From Diadema setosum (taxonomy: Eukaryota; Echinodermata; Echinoidea; Diadematoida; Diadematidae): a stretch of DNA of 64,000 nt. Under the pieces are notes generated by a model. That model saw nothing but the letters and a program-made list of their open reading frames with translations, did not search any database and was not told the DNA's origin. Position numbers and translations under genes: made by a program. This document shows positions 39,058 through 50,281 of this stretch, in pieces; positions within the stretch are counted from its first letter, which is position 1; each line of letters starts with the position of its first letter. The stretch spans positions 25,483,603 through 25,547,602 of the forward strand of contig CM067067.1 in assembly GCA_033980235.1 (NCBI GenBank), in the 5' to 3' direction.

Positions 39058-40086
39058 TTTTTATGCCTCCGCCAACGAAGTGGCCGGAGGCATTATGTTT
39101 TCGGGTCGTCCGTCCGTCCGTCTGTCCGTACGTCCGTACGTCCGTACGTCCGTACGTCCGTCCCGTTTTGTTTTTGTCGATATCTCAAGAACCGTGTGGT
39201 GGTTTTGCATCAAACTTTGTATGAGGGTATATCCTTGGGGGATGATACTTTGTGTTGATTTTAGGGTCACAGGGTCAAAGGTCAAAGGTCACAGGTTATT
39301 TTGTGAAAAAAAAAGAAATTTCATGTTTTTCTCCATATCTCGCAAATGGTTCAAGATATCTTCATGGAACTTAGTATATATGCTTGTACCGATGGGCAGT
39401 GATTATCTAGGGAAGTTGGGGGTCATGGGTCAAAGGTCAGGGGTCAAAGGTCAAGGTCAACTCCTCAAAATATAACTACTTTCCTTATATTTATGCAATG
39501 TCTGAAGGATTTTTTTAAAACTTGATGTATGCATGTATAACCCAATATATATTCTGTGGGAAGTTTCTTGCCAAAAGGTCAAAGGTCAAAAGGTCAAAGG
39601 TCAAGTGAAAGTGCGAAATTGCTCTTTTTCCTCCATATCTCAAAAATAACTCAAGGATTTGTCATGAAACTTACATATTTATGCATGTTCTACCTAACAG
39701 TGATTCTCTTTGGAACTGTGGGGTCAAAGGTCAAAGGCCAGGTTTCGATAATACTATTTTACCATTTGATACTGAAATTATACTTTTTCTCAATACCTTG
39801 AAAATTACTCAATGCATAAACTTGTAAAAGGGTCAAAAGTCAAGTGAAAATCATCAGTTCCCCCAAATACCTGCACTCTGACGTTTTAATCATTCATCCA
39901 ATTGAACCTAGTTCTAGGAAAGTGAACATTCAGCACATTTTGTGGCAAACCTGTCATTTTAATATTTTGCCAATTGTGTGAAACTGTCATCACACATTGT
40001 CAAGATATTGTACTATAGACCTATTAGGAGAACCATGTATTATGACGGAGGCATACACCAGTCGCCGTAGCGACATTTCTAGTTTA
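39058..40086 (+). mobile_element. 1-kb GCCTCCG element with DR1 arrays, copy 1
   Basis: The head hairpin ATGCCTCCG...CGGAGGCAT (39063-39093) is followed by GTCCGTCCG/TACG repeats to about 39162. The tail CGGAGGCAT (40046-40054) forms an inverted end with the head. The body contains at least four clusters of GGTCAAAGGTCA (about 39263-39292, 39425-39460, 39575-39605, 39721-39741) between segments ending in CATATCTC and CATGNAACTT-like words. The frames across it (VAGGIMFSG..., DISRTVWWF...) recur in the second copy and are repeat-borne. Copy 2 is inverted at 57067-58062. Confidence 0.88.
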
Positions 40087-40376
40087 GTTCTGAAATGTGG
40101 TGTATGCAAGCACATTGAAACATGTGTTTACTTTTTTTTCATGTGCATGCATTTCACCCTTTACCATGAATTCAGACTAGCAGTGCCCATGGCAATCCAT
40201 CATGAATAGTTATTAACAAGCATTCATGTGCCTTGGAGCAGAGTTCTGAACAGGTGGTATCCAGGTCCATTGTTCAGGGTCATTGTAAAGTACACACTCA
40301 CATACACATCATTGGTTCCTGTGTAAAGTTAAGGTTTTGTACAAAGGGTTAAAGTTTGACCAAAATCTGGAACCTA

Positions 40377-40919
40377 CACTCTAAAAACACAAATGTTGAA
40401 TTAGCATTTAAAAGGGCCGAGGAGTGACAACATTTTCAAAGTGTTGGTTTTCCTGCTAGATTCAACATTTAAAATGTTATTTTAAAAGTTGGATGCAACA
40501 CTTCAAAAAATGTTGTCACTCCTCGGCCCTTTTAAAGGCCCAGTTTACCTTTGGGAGCAGTGATTTCAAAAATGTTCAAGATATCACATTTGATGCATAT
40601 GTGTAGGTCTGTTGTATCATAAAACATCCTACCATATGAAATATTTGCAATAAAACCTAAAATACAAGGAGATATCAGGGTTTTTCTCAGTAAACCGTAA
40701 CTGTATACGGTTTAGTCTGGAAATATTTTTATTATAACTATTGTTCACATTTTGTGTATTTAACAACACTTAACATCGATTATATGGATTCAAATTTTGA
40801 CAGTGGTTGTTTCTATACCTAACTCACATTTTAGAACTATTTTAAAGCACTAATGCTTTCATCTGCAAATGGTAAATTATGCCTTTAAATGTTGATTCAA
40901 CATCTGCGTTTTTAGAGTG
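40377..40919. mobile_element. TA-flanked fold-back host element with ACTCTAAAAAC ends
   Basis: TA duplications flank CACTCTAAAAACAC ... GCGTTTTTAGAGTG. The arms share AATGTTGAATTAGCATTTAAA-like sequence, and an inner stem is formed by GGGCCGAGGAGTGACAACAT and ATGTTGTCACTCCTCGGCCC. A family C MITE (40536-40884) sits in its right part at a TTTAAA; without it the host would be about 190 bp. It resembles the 32941 element in layout. Confidence 0.85.
40536..40884 (-). mobile_element. Family C MITE copy 2, nested
   Basis: TTAA borders on both sides (40532-40535, 40885-40888). In reverse complement it starts AGGCATAATTTACC and ends GGTAAACTGGGCCT. All body words of the 16404 and 62429 copies are present in inverted orientation. 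This is the best-preserved copy at both ends. Confidence 0.92.
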
Positions 40920-41184
40920 TAACATTGAAATTAATCATGGATTTCATGAAACTGATATAGGTTATCACATTCAAATCACCTCCAACAAAATTGTACACTA
41001 TTCAGCTATTACTCATATCAATGACAGTTTTATCTGATACATAGTTTTCGAACTATTAAGCATTAAAAGTGGGAAATGTTTTTTGTAGCACCTTGTACAA
41101 AAAAAAATTCAATGGAACGAAAATAACAAAATGATGTCATAGCATATGAAACAGATAAAGTGATATATATATAGTGTTACTCAC

Positions 41185-41404
41185 GATTTTCTGAGAGTGG
41201 TGCTCTTATTTCTCTTGTTGTTGTTAGGATCTCGACTCTGAGCAGGCACCGGGTTAGACGTGGTTCTCGAGAGGTTGCGGTGTTGCGCCTTTTGAGGGGC
41301 GTTCCCTCGCGGCCGCGCTTTGAAAGCTGTGTGTGTCGCCCACCAGTTCGCCACGGCGTCTTGGGGCGAAGCTTGCGGGTTGTACCCTCCTCGTATGGCC
41401 TTCA
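41185..41404 (-). CDS. Candidate internal exon of an unrecognised gene
   Basis: On the minus strand the acceptor (CTATTTCATTTCAG-type) precedes TGAAGGCCATACG and the donor is AAATC|GTGAGT. Between them are 220 nt of GC-rich sequence in AT-rich surroundings. One frame is open throughout (2 nt + 72 codons + 2 nt), with VKAIRGGYNPQASPQ, then ANWWATHTAFKARPRG, then a basic Ser/Asn-rich tail. The exon at 42116-42192 ends in the matching phase. A second frame ends at a TAA (minus strand, 41254-41256). No family recognised; downstream exons not found. Confidence 0.45.
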
Positions 41405-41828
41405 CTGAAATGAATAGGGATGGTTGAGTTTGTATACGATTCTACCTACGTTCACCGCTGAACTGAGTGTATTGCATAAATACAATGATCATGAAGATGA
41501 TTATAATGGCAATAACGATGATGATATTATGATAACAATGATAAGACATATCAGTGATAATAATAATCATTATAATGATTATTATAGGGCCTATCAATTA
41601 AACATTTATATTGATAATAATATCGACTTTTATTATGATAAGATATAAAAATGATAATGTTACATAATGATAACACTCAAATTTTTAGGACAATTTGAGT
41701 GGTTACGTTTGTGTGATAATTGTCAAACACATTGATACAACCGTAGAATCTCTGTAAGGCAATTATGCGGAGTAAAGTGCTCAAAGACAAAAATCTATTT
41801 AGGGTTGATCTACTCAGCATTACAAACT

Positions 41829-41950
41829 AAAAGGGGAATTCCGTACCTGTTCAAAGTTAGTCTGATAAAAATGAGTAAAATTGTATAAACACAATAGTGA
41901 AAATGCGATGAAATTCGGATAAACGCTAGGGAAGTTATGAAATTGTGATA
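41829..41950. mobile_element. Single-arm fragment of family D
   Basis: AAGGGGAATTCCGTACCTGTTC, then AATAGTGAAAATGCGATGAAATTCGG, parallels one arm of the 6181-6488 element. No mate arm is present. Confidence 0.45.
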
Positions 41951-42115
41951 ATTTCTGCAAATCACTTCTATAGTTCGAACGGGCAATATGAATATGCAAA
42001 TGATGAGTCGATGAGCTTAGATTAGAACAATAAATGATCACTTTCTGCTGTTGCCATGGTGATTTCAAGTGCTGTGACCTACTTCTATACGGTGAGCCTC
42101 GACCAGACAATTTAC

Positions 42116-42192
42116 CTATCTTGGCACCGCTGCAAGCTCTGTTTTCCTCGATAGTTTGGGCATTTCCCGGCTTCGCTCCAGGGTACTTGTTC
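42116..42192 (-). CDS. Candidate 77-nt exon, partner of 41185-41404
   Basis: Minus strand: a pyrimidine-rich acceptor ending GGGTCCCCAG, 77 nt, then donor GATAG|GTAAAT. The frame that joins the next exon without stops reads (1 nt) NKYPGAKPGNAQTIEENRACSGAKI (split as 25 codons) plus 1 nt, giving V-K-A-I-R across the junction. A second AG seven bases in (CAAG|TACCC) is a possible alternative acceptor that would change phase. GC-rich like its partner. Not recognised. Confidence 0.4.
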
Positions 42193-42934
42193 CTGGGGAC
42201 CCAATAAAAACAGACGACGAGCGTTTTACCAACTCATGCCAGCAACAATAGATTGTGTCGCAAGCAAACAAGACAAAGGGGGACTCTAGGTAGACATGGT
42301 TACGATTTGAGTCACTTCCTAAATCAGAACTGGGTTTGCGAAGCTGTCGAAAACAATAAATAAACTCGTGAAGACTCTAAAAGATAAGTAGTCCAAGATA
42401 ATACTTTCTCCTCCCCTTCTCCTCCTTCTTCTTCTGGTTTCTTTATGGCTTCCTTTCTTTCCTTTTTCTTTCTTTTCCTTTATCTTTATCTCATCCTCTT
42501 TCTTCTTCATTTTATGAGGATGATCCATCATCATATTTTTCATCATGACCAAGTTTATGAATGCTTCCGAAATTAATAGAGAATGATCACGCAAAACACA
42601 ATGTGCTCAAACTAATATTGCATTCGTCTATAGGTGCAATGAACACTGAGAAATCAAAATGTTTTCAAACTGTCTCTCATGAATGTTTTTGTCTACAGAC
42701 CTCAAACCCTTCATACAACGTTTCCTTTCGTTTTGATGATGGCAATACAACGCACGTAATATACACGGTATGATCTGGCCGTGCTCCGTCAGGGGTCATG
42801 CCACGAGACCGACACCCATGAGCCATATATGGCCCACGAGTTCGACGTTGTAAAAAGGTCCATGACCGATGAGTCATGCAGCCTTCGAGTCATACAGCCC
42901 ATGAGTTCAATACTAGGCAAATAAGGCCCAAAAA

Positions 42935-42937
<3 letters not shown>

Positions 42938-42984
<47 letters not shown>
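42938..42984. repeat. (GT)n microsatellite
   Basis: About 23 pure GT units. Just upstream, 42790-42905 has loosely repeated CATGAG / CACGAG words. Confidence 0.95.
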
Positions 42985-42986
<2 letters not shown>

Positions 42987-43922
42987 ATCTCTCACCTTTG
43001 CCGGGGACAGACGGGAGCTTTTGAGACAGCTTGGAGAGACATCCCTGACTTGGTGTGCTTTACACAACTTTAGAGCAGTAACGTTGTGACGGGTAACTCT
43101 CAAGCTAGCTCACAAAGGCAGAGAACGCAGCAAAGCGACTTCTATGAAAGAAAAAGTCAGCCATTACGTGTCAGAACTTCATTACTCTGGTGACGACATT
43201 ATTAGCTATACATAAAACACAGATTTGGAATGTTGCGTTTAAGTATATATTGACTGCTAAATTACCGCACAGTTACAGAAGATATAGACTAGATAGCTCA
43301 TCAAACTCTTTATAGATGACGTTACTATTTGTTAAAATTGTACGAAACGATGTTCTCACGTCTGTACATCGTGTGCTCAGATGATTCATGACTCTGGTAT
43401 ATTATGTAAAATAACATTGACATCGAAAAGCTACCATTGTTTGGAAGGAAACATCCATGCAGAGGCAAAGTGCAACTGTAACAAACTTTAAGATGTGGCT
43501 GGATTATAAAAAAAAAGTATATCAGAATTTTTCGTTTTAAACGAGTTCCCCGTGACGAGGAAATAATTTTTCGTTTTATCAATGAGATTTGATAGCTTTT
43601 TATGTGCCATTTTAATTTAACCCCACAATTTTTATATGTATGACTCATGTTGTTATGGACAATGAATGTGCCATGTTATGACTGCAGAAACACATCTGCG
43701 CTTGGAACACTATTTCTAAGATTTGCAACCAACAAATGAATGCAGTAAAAGACAAATACCAAATGAAATGGAATTCAAAGGAAAATTGACACAACACGAA
43801 AGAAAGTATATCGATCCGCATAAAGATACTCTCTCCATATCCTTAAGAAAAGAGAAATAGATGTCCTATGTTGAAGAAATACCGTAATTCTAAAATGAAC
43901 TTGTTGCCTATTGTATACTCAC

Positions 43923-43985
43923 CCTGAACATACCCAGCACGTCAAACGAGAGAGCGTCCTTCGATGGCAAGTATGCGAACAACTT
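43923..43985 (-). CDS. Weak candidate exon upstream of 42116
   Basis: A consensus donor TTCAGG|GTGAGT follows an open frame whose end reads NKLFAYLPSKDALSFDVLGMFR (22 codons). The frame stays open further upstream to about 44103, so the true 5' border is uncertain and no good acceptor was seen. Its phase (0) does not join the preferred frame of 42116-42192 unless the alternative acceptor there is used. Same unrecognised gene, or chance. Confidence 0.22.
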
Positions 43986-44156
43986 GTTTCCACTTGTTTT
44001 TATACATGACAACAACAGAAACTTTGGCCCGACAGTAATGACTGTACCCCTTCCTCCTCTCTCTTTAACCCTACCCGTGCCGAGGAACCAGGCATGGGTC
44101 GCTTAGCTGTTTGCACGTCGAGGGAAAAGGTATACAGCGATTGAGACTGAAAAGAT

Positions 44157-44181
44157 GGGGTGGGGGAGGGGAGGGGTGGGG
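44157..44181 (+). other. G-quadruplex-type G tract
   Basis: Five runs of four or five G separated by single T or A (GGGGTGGGGGAGGGG, then AGGGGTGGGG). Single-base loops make this a textbook parallel G-quadruplex candidate. Confidence 0.75.
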
Positions 44182-45412
44182 TGGTGGAGGGAGAGGATGT
44201 TTCAAAATAGCTGCTGTTGGCTGCTGAGAGCGAGTGGGATGTGGTGAGGGACGAAGAGAGCAAAAAATAAATTTATCAATATCAAAGTGGTTTCCTTTTC
44301 TCCGCGAGTTATTGAAAACCACTCGAGGAAAAATCAGTCTCATTCTTCTTGATGATTTTAACGGTAATAAAATCCATAGATGCAATGAAAGTTGAAAGAC
44401 AATTCAAGTCGTGAATGAAACTTTTTGCTGAAGAGCATGAGCTTTAACTAAGACTATAAACAAAATGCCGATATGGGTAGGACCTATGTGGGAGAAGCAT
44501 ACATATGTACATTGTACGTGTAAGAGGATATCTTTGTACATGTAGTTGTTTCTCCAGTTTTGAGGAAGTGAATGTTCGGTGTTGGATGTCAGCTAATTCA
44601 AATCACAACTATGTGTGTGATTGTTGTAGGTGTCGTTGTGTTTTTACAGCCTTCTCCGAGCACACTACGCAATGAAAGACAACTTTAGATTGGATCTTTA
44701 AAGCAGCTTTTATCTCCAAAATAGCGCATCAAGATGGCTCCAACATTACAAGTTCACAATCGCTTTCCCGACAAATGTGTCGCAATCCCAACACTGGCTC
44801 ATGGCCAGGTTCCCAACATTGCCAAATCTGGACGAGGCAGGGAGATCTGGGGCGCTGTTTTGCATGTGAATAACATGCAACTTATAAGCAACTTTCACTC
44901 CTGCATGTTTCATTTGGTGTGGATGACTAGTGCTAACTAAATCAAACAGAATCGCAGAATTGTCATTTAAATGGATTAATAAATGAAAAAAGAAGTTCTG
45001 AGATATGAGTTTTCATATTTGCCCGATCGACAGTGATATTAGTTTCAACCACGCATACAAATGGATGCAGCAATGTACGATAGGCGTCTCATTTTTTTTT
45101 TTAATTTGTGTACTATTATACAAGCGAACAACATACCCGATTATGCACGCATTATCTTATTTATTGTTTTTTTTTTTAGTAAGTGAGCAACTCTGACTCA
45201 CGTGTAAAACAATAATTCAATTGTAACGACTGTTGCGATCTATTGCTAAGAATATTACATCTTCTGTTTCAAATGGATGTCTGTGTGAACAGAGACTTGT
45301 AGGTAGGTATGATAATACATCCCGTCTAATTTGAATATGTGTGATTGGGACAAATATCATAAACGTTTCGTGAAACATAATAATTAAGGATCTATTTGTG
45401 TGTGTGTTTGTT

Positions 45413-45449
<37 letters not shown>

Positions 45450-47064
45450 AAATGCCATTGGTGACTAGATTTCCATATGAACAAAACTGTATTTTTTTTT
45501 TCTGTTCTTTAAGGCTCCTACCGGGCGCTGGAAGAAAGGACAGTTGTCCCTAAATATATATTTTCGAGGTATGCACGCCTTGATAAGACATTTAGTACAA
45601 GCATATGCAATTGGATAGATTTTTTACTGAAATGTGGCCATTATAGGCTAATTTAAATAAAGAAAATACATGTATATGCATTACAATCTACCAACAAAAA
45701 AAAGAAAGAAAAAGAATGCGCAACTGTAAATATATTACATGGAATAGACAGCATGATAAATGCATTTGCCCCCTTCAGAAAACTCTCCGAGTATTACACG
45801 GTCTTCATACACAATTCTGTTCAGTTTCTTTTGCTTTATTCACTTTAAATTTAACAACGGAGTGGAAACTGTTTCTTTAACCTTTGACAAATAACATCTT
45901 GATTGCATGGCTTTCCACCATTATGTCGAAACACACGCATCAGATTTAGAAATAAAGTGGTCTTAAGGGGCATCGCTTCGCACGTTCTATGTTCCTAAGC
46001 TTCTCGCTCAGGGGAACTCACTGCCCTCTTGACACGCGAGTCAGTTTGTCATTTTTCCACCGATTGCAATCAGAGCTATTCCAGTGGTTTAGAAGAACAA
46101 TAAGAAGAAAAGAAAATAAGAACAAGAATAAGATTAAAACATTCTACCAAATAAAAAAAAAGATTTAAGGCGAGTAAAAAATTCAAAGTGAAAAGAAAAT
46201 GCAAGCAAAGGAAAGTCAAGACATTTTGATATCAAATGAGAGCTCTGCGCTTCACACATTATCCAGTTTATATACGCCGCAGTGATTTTGAAATACATGT
46301 ATTTATGGTGTGCATTCCATAGTGATATTTACTAAAGATCTTTCCATCAGAGCGAAATGACTACGATAGATGGTCTCTGAGCGACTTATGATGCATTCGG
46401 AAGATTACCATTATATTTGTTGCAGGGTAGCAACAACTTTTTAGAAAATTGTCCAAGTCTTCATAAGGCTTTTTCCTCTCAGTGAACCACGACGATACTA
46501 CGTTGAGTTGGCATGTTGTCCTGCTAATACTCTATTCATATGTACAAAATGCTGTTGACATGTTCAAATTCTGCTGAATAATTATTTTTCTTAATTGAGT
46601 GACTATGGGATGTTAACGTATCCGTATCTGAAAAAGACTGATTTTTTTTAATAGTTTTTTTTTTTTCGCACCTTAATCATCGGCATTACTTAAAACAGTT
46701 TATGCCTTTCTTTCAATCACTCATTCATTCATTTGTAAGATTCCATATCGTTAAAAAAAAGAAAGATTGAGGGCATTGTTTGTTGTACACCAGGGCAGCC
46801 ATCAGCTCCTGTAGTTTTTCAGCTTTCAATAAGACAGAATAATACACTGTATCGAGGATACACCGAAGCGATCACTGCCAGTACAGTGTACTGTGTAGGA
46901 CCTACATGTTAACTTTACCCAGGACAGTGGAGTACGCGGCCCTACATTACAGGTGTATTTGTGAAAAAGAAAAAGAGAGAGAGAGAGAAAAAAAAAAGGA
47001 GAGAGAACAAGGCTGAGCCGACCGGGGAGTACATTATTTTGTATGTGCAGGGGCCGCGGAAACG
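44182..47064. other. Intergenic, no gene recognised
   Basis: Contains a TG/TTTG microsatellite at about 45398-45448, purine-rich AT DNA at 46080-46210 and an AG/A tract at 46965-47005. Short frames such as 44734-44940 have no recognised content. Confidence 0.45.
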
Positions 47065-47128
47065 GTGTGTGTGTGTGTGGGGGGGGGGGGGGGGCTGCAG
47101 CCCCCCCCCCCCACACACACACACACAC
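47065..47128. repeat. Low-complexity palindrome (GT)n-G16-CTGCAG-C12-(CA)n
   Basis: GT units, a G run, CTGCAG, a C run and CA units in exact mirror order make a nearly perfect 64-bp inverted repeat built only from simple tracts. Confidence 0.92.
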
Positions 47129-47245
47129 TTTTGGTTCGTGAAAAAAAAGAGAAAAAAAAAGGGAAAACTCGGGGAAAAATCACAACACCCATGAATTTGA
47201 ATTTCCAAAGATTCCGCCCTTACATAAAGTTCCCGTCTAAGCACC

Positions 47246-49804
47246 GGCGTAGCAAGAAGGGGGGGGGGGGGGGGGGGGGCATGGGGCGGTCGCCCCCCTT
47301 AAGATTCCATGACGCAAATCTCTCGTTTGAAGAGGCTACACCCCAGTAAATAATGCCAGTGCATATCTTGGCAATCAATGACTTAAAATCAAAGATATAA
47401 AACACCTGTTTCTTGACCCTGGCCTAATCTAAGCATCAGTCATCGCCACAGCACCACAGGAGGGGGGGGGGGGGGGCACCGCGAGAGGAGGAGATTGTTT
47501 TGGTTTTGGCATGGGCTATGTAGCTCCATGGTGCGTGTGTGTGTGTGTACGTGTGTGTGTGTGAGTGTAGACATTCAGCGTATGCAGACAGAGCATGGAG
47601 CTACCAAAGAGATCTTTGGTAGCTCCATGGACAGAGCATGCCTGTACTGCAGTGACTGGAACTATTGTCATTCCATTTTTTCTCTCCCCTTCTCCCTCCC
47701 CCATCTCTCCCCTCTCTCTCTCTCTCTCTCTCTCTCCCTCTCTCTCTCTTTCTCAGCAGGCTGATTGTAACCAGGGAGGTAGTAGTATCACCTCCCCGTT
47801 GTAACTCACTGCCAAATAGCACATTGTCAGCACCGGCAAACTGGCAATGCTCTCCTTCTTATTCATGTATTTTCGTCATTTACGGGTCAATTTTTTTCGT
47901 TCGAAATGTAAAATGGATGGCCATAGAATTTCTCAATAGAATATAAAATTGAAAACTTTAGAAAGGATAGAGAAAATTGAGTTCACTTTGAATGGTCTGC
48001 CACAGGCAGATATCCTTATCATGCTCTTACGTAATACGACAGCTGCTTTCTCAATGATCCAGTCAGCAGGCTGTTGTAACCAGGGAGGTAGTCTCACCTC
48101 CCCTTTGTAACTCACTGCCAAATAGCACATTGTCAGCACCGGCAAACTGGTAATGCTCTCCTTCTTATTCCTGTATTTTCGTTATTTACGGGTCAATTTT
48201 TTTCGTTCGAAATGTAAAATGGATGACCATAGAATTTCTCAATAGAATATAAAATTGAAAACTTTAAAAAGGATAGAGAAAATTCAGTTCACTTTGAATG
48301 GTCTGCCACAGGCAGATATCCTTATCATGCTCTTACGTAATACGACAGCTGCTGGAGTCATCAAACCCTGGCTTGGCCTCCAGGTTTGTCACGCCGAGCA
48401 GAAAGTTTATTTGCAATGGACAAGTACTTCGACTCCCAACTCTCAAACGACAAATAAACGCACCCCACTGTGGACTAAATCCGGCTGGGGTTTCGCCTCA
48501 AACGAGAGATTGACGGCATGTGAATAATTCTGAGTGCACAAGACTTATCACTTACATTCCGACAAATCAATAGTTCCCTCATGTACAAGGGGAATATCCC
48601 CTTTTAATCAACCCTTTCCTCTCTCAGTTCCCGCGATCAATTTTTTCTTTTATAATTTCCCAAATATTCCATCAATATGCGTATACGAGATATCTCAGTT
48701 TCAACTTTAAAAAGGCAAAAGCTCCCTCGTACGGGAAGGGTGGGGATAGCACTCTCCCACGCTTTCTCCCTGTTCGCCAAATTTTTTCCAAATATATGCC
48801 ACAAAATGTGTGCACCAAAACGTTGAACTGCAATCAGAATAATTATACAGAATCTCCCTCATGTAGGAGAGAGAATAGGGCTTATCCCCTCCCACATCAT
48901 ACTGTTATGTCTCCTTCCACAGACTTGTACTTCTCTGATTGGCAAATTTCCAGATATTCCAACAGAAATGTGCGCCTGATTGTTGAATTTAAGTTCTAAA
49001 AATGAAAAAAAAAAAAGCTCCCTCGAATACTGGAGGGGTATCTTGCCACCCTCCCATTGATTGGTCCCCTCTATAGACTTAGTACAGTTTGGGGAATGAC
49101 AATTTCCGAATTTCCCACAAAAGGTGTGCTTCAGATCGCTTTATTTCAATTCCAAAAACGCAAAAGCTCCGTCGAGCGGGAGGGGGCATCCCCTCCCACA
49201 CCCCCCCCACCTCATTATACTTTGTACATATCAGATGATGCACACGCAGAATAAGAGCTAAATGCCGTGATTTTGCTGTTAACACTTCCCTGAAAAAAAA
49301 AACCTAATTATTTCCATTTTTGGAGGGGGGGGGGGGAGCTAGAAAAAATTCCAAGTATTGCACCAAAAGTTTGCACCAGATCACTGAATTGCAGGTCTGA
49401 AAATGTAAAATCACGTTCGTGTAGGAGGAGAAATTTTCCTTATGTACACCCTCGTGTGCATATCTTTTCTGTTTGATTGCTTAACAGACAGCGTTTATGA
49501 AATTCATTGTAAGAATTAATACAAGAGGTTTATTTAAATGGTACCACTTTATAGACAAATTGTTTAATAATAATCCACATCAAAATATCCTGCTACCTTA
49601 AACAAGTGGGGCCGTTTCAAGTAGATGAATAATGCAAAAACATGCATCAAATTGCACCATTTACAACATCAAAATGCAAAAAGTTTTCACTCACCGTGGG
49701 AGGGGGGGGGGGGGGGGAACACCCCCTCCCACATCCTCCCCCTCTCGCTCGCATCGCTCCCTCTCATAGTAACCGGCCTCCCCAGATCATACCCTGGCTA
49801 CGCA
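47246..49804. mobile_element. Relative of the 2.7-kb modular element
   Basis: A left-end-like GGCGTAGC, long G run and CATGGGGCGGTCGCCCCCC at 47246-47299; a right end CCTGGCTACGC at about 49793-49803. From 48524 the sequence follows 35943-38307 closely (CTGAGTGCACAAGACTTATCAC, then the same module order) but with one copy of the ~270-bp unit. 47345-48523 has no counterpart in the first element and may be an insertion, or the two ends may belong to separate copies. Confidence 0.72.
47755..48358. repeat. ~300-bp tandem duplication
   Basis: Copy 1 (about 47755-48053) and copy 2 (about 48064-48358) are almost identical: CAGCAGGCTG, ACCAGGGAGGTAG, CACTGCCAAATAGCACATTG, TTTTTCGTTCGAAATG, TACGACAGCTGCT in the same order. 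Copy 1 ends in TTCTCAATGATCCAGT, and copy 2 runs on into GGAGTCATC. High identity implies a recent event. Confidence 0.92.
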
Positions 49805-50221
49805 GGTGCGCTTAAGGGGGGCTTGACTTGACACCTCCCCCCCCCCCCCCATGAAAAACGTTCCGCGGCCCCTGATGTGGTCCACTCATAATGGCCCTTT
49901 ACCACCACTGAAAGTTTTTTCTTTTCTCTTCTTATGTGTATGTGTGTGTGTGTGTGTGTGTGTGGGGGGGGGGGGGTGTTTGGGACAATCCGGGGAGTTT
50001 GTGACAAACTGTGGAAGACTTTTGGGGTAACTGTGTTTGAAACTTTTACTCAGATTTTCAATGCACATGGACCTGCTCTCCATCCCCTCCTTACAGGCCA
50101 TCTCGCAAAAGCCTCTGCATAGGGCCACATTCCAACTCAAAACAGACACACAAGTCAAATTTATCTTCATGATTACTGAAGATGAAGAAGAACATAGACA
50201 TTTCTCAATTAATCGTTAACC
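49805..50221. other. Spacer before the LINE, simple repeats
   Basis: A C run near 49836-49850 and (GT)n-G12 at about 49934-49976. No gene. Confidence 0.5.
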
Positions 50222-50281
50222 AATGCCAATGCCAAGAAGCTGGCGACTGAGCTACACTCAGCATTCCAACTGGAGCTCCAG

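Noticed and set aside
39080..39475. Frame with VAGGIMFSG ... DISRTVWWF as a protein-coding gene
   Set aside because: The same peptide recurs in the inverted copy at 57743-58072 and partly at 6901; it lies in a non-coding repeat with CGTCCG microsatellite.
44000..44385. Ser/Pro-rich minus-strand frames
   Set aside because: Driven by the G-quadruplex tract read as Pro codons. A different frame here was considered only as a possible upstream extension of the weak exon ending at 43923.
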